A stretch of DNA of 64,000 nt from Sialis fuliginosa. Its lineage: Eukaryota; Arthropoda; Insecta; Megaloptera; Sialidae. The stretch spans positions 17,395,001 to 17,459,000 of the forward strand of contig OY540817.1 of assembly GCA_961205875.1 (NCBI GenBank), read 5' to 3'. This document shows, in pieces, positions 61,901 through 64,000 of the stretch. The position numbers and the translations under genes are program-made. The notes beneath the pieces were generated by a model, which was not told where the DNA came from, searched no databases, and saw only the letters and a program-made list of their open reading frames with translations. Position 1 is the first letter of the stretch. Each line of letters starts with the position of its first letter.

Positions 61901-63126
61901 AACGTATATTAGCTGGATTATCAAAATAGTTTTATATGAATTTTAGATGTCAATGAAAGTTATGCATGGCTGCAAAATAGTAGAGAACCATGGATGTCTG
62001 TTTGCCATCACTGGGAAGCAACATTTTCATTAAGAAGAGACAATAAATCAACATTAGTGAATGATTTAATTAATCAGTTTAAAATACTACGAGAACCTCT
62101 GGGATACTCTTTGGTAAATATCACAAATATTTAACATATCTTATGTATCATTTGTTTTGCTCTTTTGATTAAATTTATTAAAGTTATACTTCTTTATGCT
62201 CGTTGAGGGTAAAATTTTAGTAATGCAACGGAAATGAAACGCTATGAAACACGCCAAAGAAGTATAACTTCTAACATGTGTATATAAGTATACACCCAAT
62301 TTTCTTTTAATTACATAATTTTGCTTTTTGGATAAAACAATTTAATCTTATTGCAGATTGAATCCGATTTTAAACAATTGTATCCAGAAAATACTATGAA
62401 TTTACTACTGAATTGGGAGAACTTTTTTAAAAAATTAAAAGACACTCAAAAATTAGACAAAACTGGACAAAATTTGTTAACTATTCTAGAATCAACCAAT
62501 GATTTAAGTATGTTATATATATATATACATATATAATATATATACCTACAATAGTTTAAAATATAAATGTTATATTTTATTTAATTATTTGTAGATTCTC
62601 AACATGCTTTACAAATCTCCTTACTACCGTACTTTATTCCGCCGAAGGGTCATACAAGGAAAGGTAAAAGCCACTGGAAACCTTCAATAATAGAATCCCA
62701 AGAAGGAATACTAGTAAATGTTAAAGTAATAAATCTAATTGGTTTCAATGTTAAAATTAATTATACTAAGATTGTTTATATTTTTAGATAGCAGGAGACG
62801 TATACAACACTATATCAAATAAGAAAATTAAAATGCAAAGGCTCGGGCTACCAGTGCAACCTTATATATTAACAGTTGGAAATACCAATAAAATTGAGGT
62901 TAGTTATCTCATTATAGAAGATATTATATACAAAATAGACTCTGTTTTGAAATGTTTTGATTTATGTTTCAAATCGTTTCACGCACTAAATGCTAAATAT
63001 TGTTACGAATCTGAGCACATATGGCTTCTTATTCAATTAAGCTTATATAAAATTGAAACACAATATGATAAAAAAATACCTTATGTCTGTAGTATAATGA
63101 GAGCAATGGAAAATATTGATCACTAA
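58981..63126 (+). CDS. Uncharacterised 514-residue protein, nine exons
   Basis: Complete gene model assembled from GT-AG junctions with continuous phase: exons 58981-59083, 60510-60665, 60742-60806, 60877-61067, 61641-61882, 61947-62113, 62357-62507, 62595-62725, 62788-63126 (1545 nt with TAA). The start ATG has a good context (ACAATGG). Residues 1-84 (KWCKI..., AYIEVAKEKFEKL, FLADKDGVIIDRDIF) look like a ubiquitin/PB1/CIDE-like beta-grasp domain; this is inference. Residues 85-170 hold an acidic/Ser-Asn linker. Residues 172-252 contain LTNKIIEEFP and GKLVDKYRNELKKF. Residues 253-308 contain a Trp-rich block (AWLQN..EPW..V..HW). Residues 421-514 contain LPVQPYILTVGN and DLCFKSFHALN...W. I recall similar blocks in uncharacterised insect proteins, some next to zinc-finger/transposase-like genes, but cannot name a family. 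There is no signal peptide or membrane segment. A domesticated or still mobile element-derived gene is possible. Confidence 0.75.
59461..60377. repeat. 917-bp fold-back (inverted repeat) in intron 1 of the 514-residue gene
   Basis: The left arm (about 59461-59835, from ATTAATTTTTCTGGACATTT) is the diverged reverse complement of the right arm (about 60005-60377, ending CCCAGAAAAATTATT), with a spacer of about 170 bp. It lies wholly within intron 1 (59084-60509), so the pre-mRNA could form a long hairpin. Short reading frames inside each arm are mirror images and not genes. Confidence 0.8.
61126..61591. mobile_element. Long-TIR MITE in intron 4 of the 514-residue gene
   Basis: Ends TTAGACCAGAACATAATAG and CTATTATGTTCTGGTCTAA. 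The inverted arms extend for over 130 bp and include the 'CCGACCGAGGTATAGACTGG' strand and its complement. It accounts for nearly all the excess length of intron 4 (573 bp against 62-87 bp for most others). The internal sequence resembles a segment near 18130-18290. Family not identified. Confidence 0.7.
62181..62270. repeat. 90-bp hairpin in intron 6
   Basis: A perfect 15-bp inverted repeat AAGTTATACTTCTTT / AAAGAAGTATAACTT encloses 60 bp in intron 6 of the nine-exon gene. It is most likely a tiny MITE. Precursor-miRNA size is coincidental unless small RNAs are found. Confidence 0.55.
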
Positions 63127-63176
63127 CAAATTTTATTCATTTAATTATGCTGTGTTTGTAAAAAAAAAATCCATAC

Positions 63177-63182
63177 AATAAA
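63177..63182 (+). terminator. Polyadenylation signal AATAAA of the 514-residue gene
   Basis: A canonical AATAAA begins 51 bp after the TAA stop. It is followed by a T-rich tract, which is a plausible 3' end for the nine-exon gene. Confidence 0.45.
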
Positions 63183-63250
63183 TTGTTTAATTTTTCATAT
63201 TAAATGTAATCACTATCTATCAAATAAACATAATATACATATGTATATAG

Positions 63251-63468
63251 ATGCGAACAAATAATTGTAGTTGAAGTTTTGAAGAACTATCAGTTTTTAA
63301 AAAACATTTAAATACAAAGCATGATTCATTTAAAATTGATAAATACCAAAAAAATATATCTCTTAATTTTAATATTCTATCTATAAGTACTCAAAATAAT
63401 GATTTGGTGGGAGGAAGTACACCCTTAATTGAAGCAGTTGAAAACAACACAATTATTAAAACCAATAG
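63251..63468 (+). pseudogene. Relic exon with C2H2 zinc-finger half, next to the 514-residue gene
   Basis: The frame from 63275 runs open for 70 codons (SFEELSVFKKHLNTKH..., later GGSTPLIEAVENN) to TAA at 63485, with a possible donor AG|GTACTG at 63469. FKKHLNTKH is the second half of a C2H2 finger. Upstream in the same frame a Cys codon (63266) sits exactly 12 residues before the first His, giving C-x12-H-x4-H, but a TGA (63272-63274) interrupts the finger and the first Cys of the pair is not seen. This could be a decayed copy, or an exon whose true acceptor lies after the TGA. No further exons were seen before the window end. Same strand and about 150 bp after the neighbouring gene. Confidence 0.35.
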
Positions 63469-64000
63469 GTACTGTATAGTGCTTTAAAAATAAAGACAAA
63501 AAAACCTTATAATTCGTGTAATTAATATTATAAGTTTTGTTGCAATATAAAATTTTCCATTGCTCAAAACGTGAAGAATAAATACAGTAGAATAATTTAA
63601 ATTAGATAAAAGAATGCAAGAATATGTATGTTAAATTAATATTGTATGCATGTAAATGCAAATCATAATAATTAGTGTTTACGTTTTTAAATATAAAACA
63701 AACATCAACATTATTAAACAAAATATACTCAAGTAATCCAAAAAAAGGTAATTTATTTATACTAGAACAATAAGTAATCGAACCTACTTTATTAGTATTT
63801 TCTATTGTCTTTATCCAGTCTACAGTTATAACTTTTGTTTATAAATGTACTTGGAAATTTGTGAAAAAATTGATATTGTCCTGTAACTCGTTAATGTCTA
63901 CATTCTACATATTGTACCTGACTGGTACTATTTATTACTAAATGTTATTCAAACTGTGTTACGAAATTATTAATTTGTATTGAATGTATATTAACTTTTT

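Noticed and set aside
62181-62270. Intronic 90-nt hairpin as a microRNA gene
   Set aside because: Only 15 bp of stem with a 60-base loop; lacks pre-miRNA geometry and is better explained as a tiny MITE.

Overview
This window is eukaryotic nuclear DNA from an insect. The evidence is intron-split genes with GT-AG junctions, a very AT-rich background, dozens of transposon-derived repeats, TTAGG-like telomeric fragments and an arthropod-type visual-system homeobox gene. Several repeat ends (the 'gcgaagccgcggg..gctagt' Helitron-like 3' end, the 'aatcgacttcaaaaaag' inverted repeat, the 'tagggttctgta' inverted repeat) are of kinds I associate mainly with Lepidoptera and also with some Hemiptera. I cannot fix the order from sequence alone.

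Only two protein-coding loci can be supported. (1) On the minus strand, the 5' end of a Vsx-type (Chx10-family) paired-like homeobox gene: a TATA-less promoter region at about 47.2 kb, coding exon 1 (46897-46681) and coding exon 2 (43809-43603). The homeodomain exons were not found, so the gene probably continues leftwards through a very large intron beyond position 1; most of 1-43.6 kb would then be intronic. GC-rich islands inside that tract are candidate enhancers. (2) On the plus strand, a complete nine-exon gene (58981-63126) for a 514-residue protein of unknown function. It has an apparent ubiquitin/PB1/CIDE-like N-terminus and a conserved-looking C-terminal block. It is followed 150 bp later by a damaged exon with half of a C2H2 zinc finger. 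This pair is the best candidate for something undescribed.

Everything else is dominated by non-autonomous mobile elements. One MITE family (TA target site, terminal AGGTACTGGCACCAG) is present in at least 13 copies, several of them nested hosts for other elements. Others include Tc1/mariner-like long-TIR MITEs, pogo/Tigger-like and PIF/Harbinger-like MITEs, hAT elements with 8-bp target-site duplications (one carrying a 706-bp fold-back), a solo LTR with a 4-bp duplication, Helitron-like fragments, and an inverted pair of Penelope-like segments carrying a hammerhead-like RNA motif whose helices covary between copies. No tRNA, rRNA, CRISPR or prokaryotic-type operon was seen.

The two genes are probably functionally unrelated neighbours. 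The Vsx factor would act in eye and optic-lobe development. The unknown gene may be a domesticated or still mobile element-derived gene.
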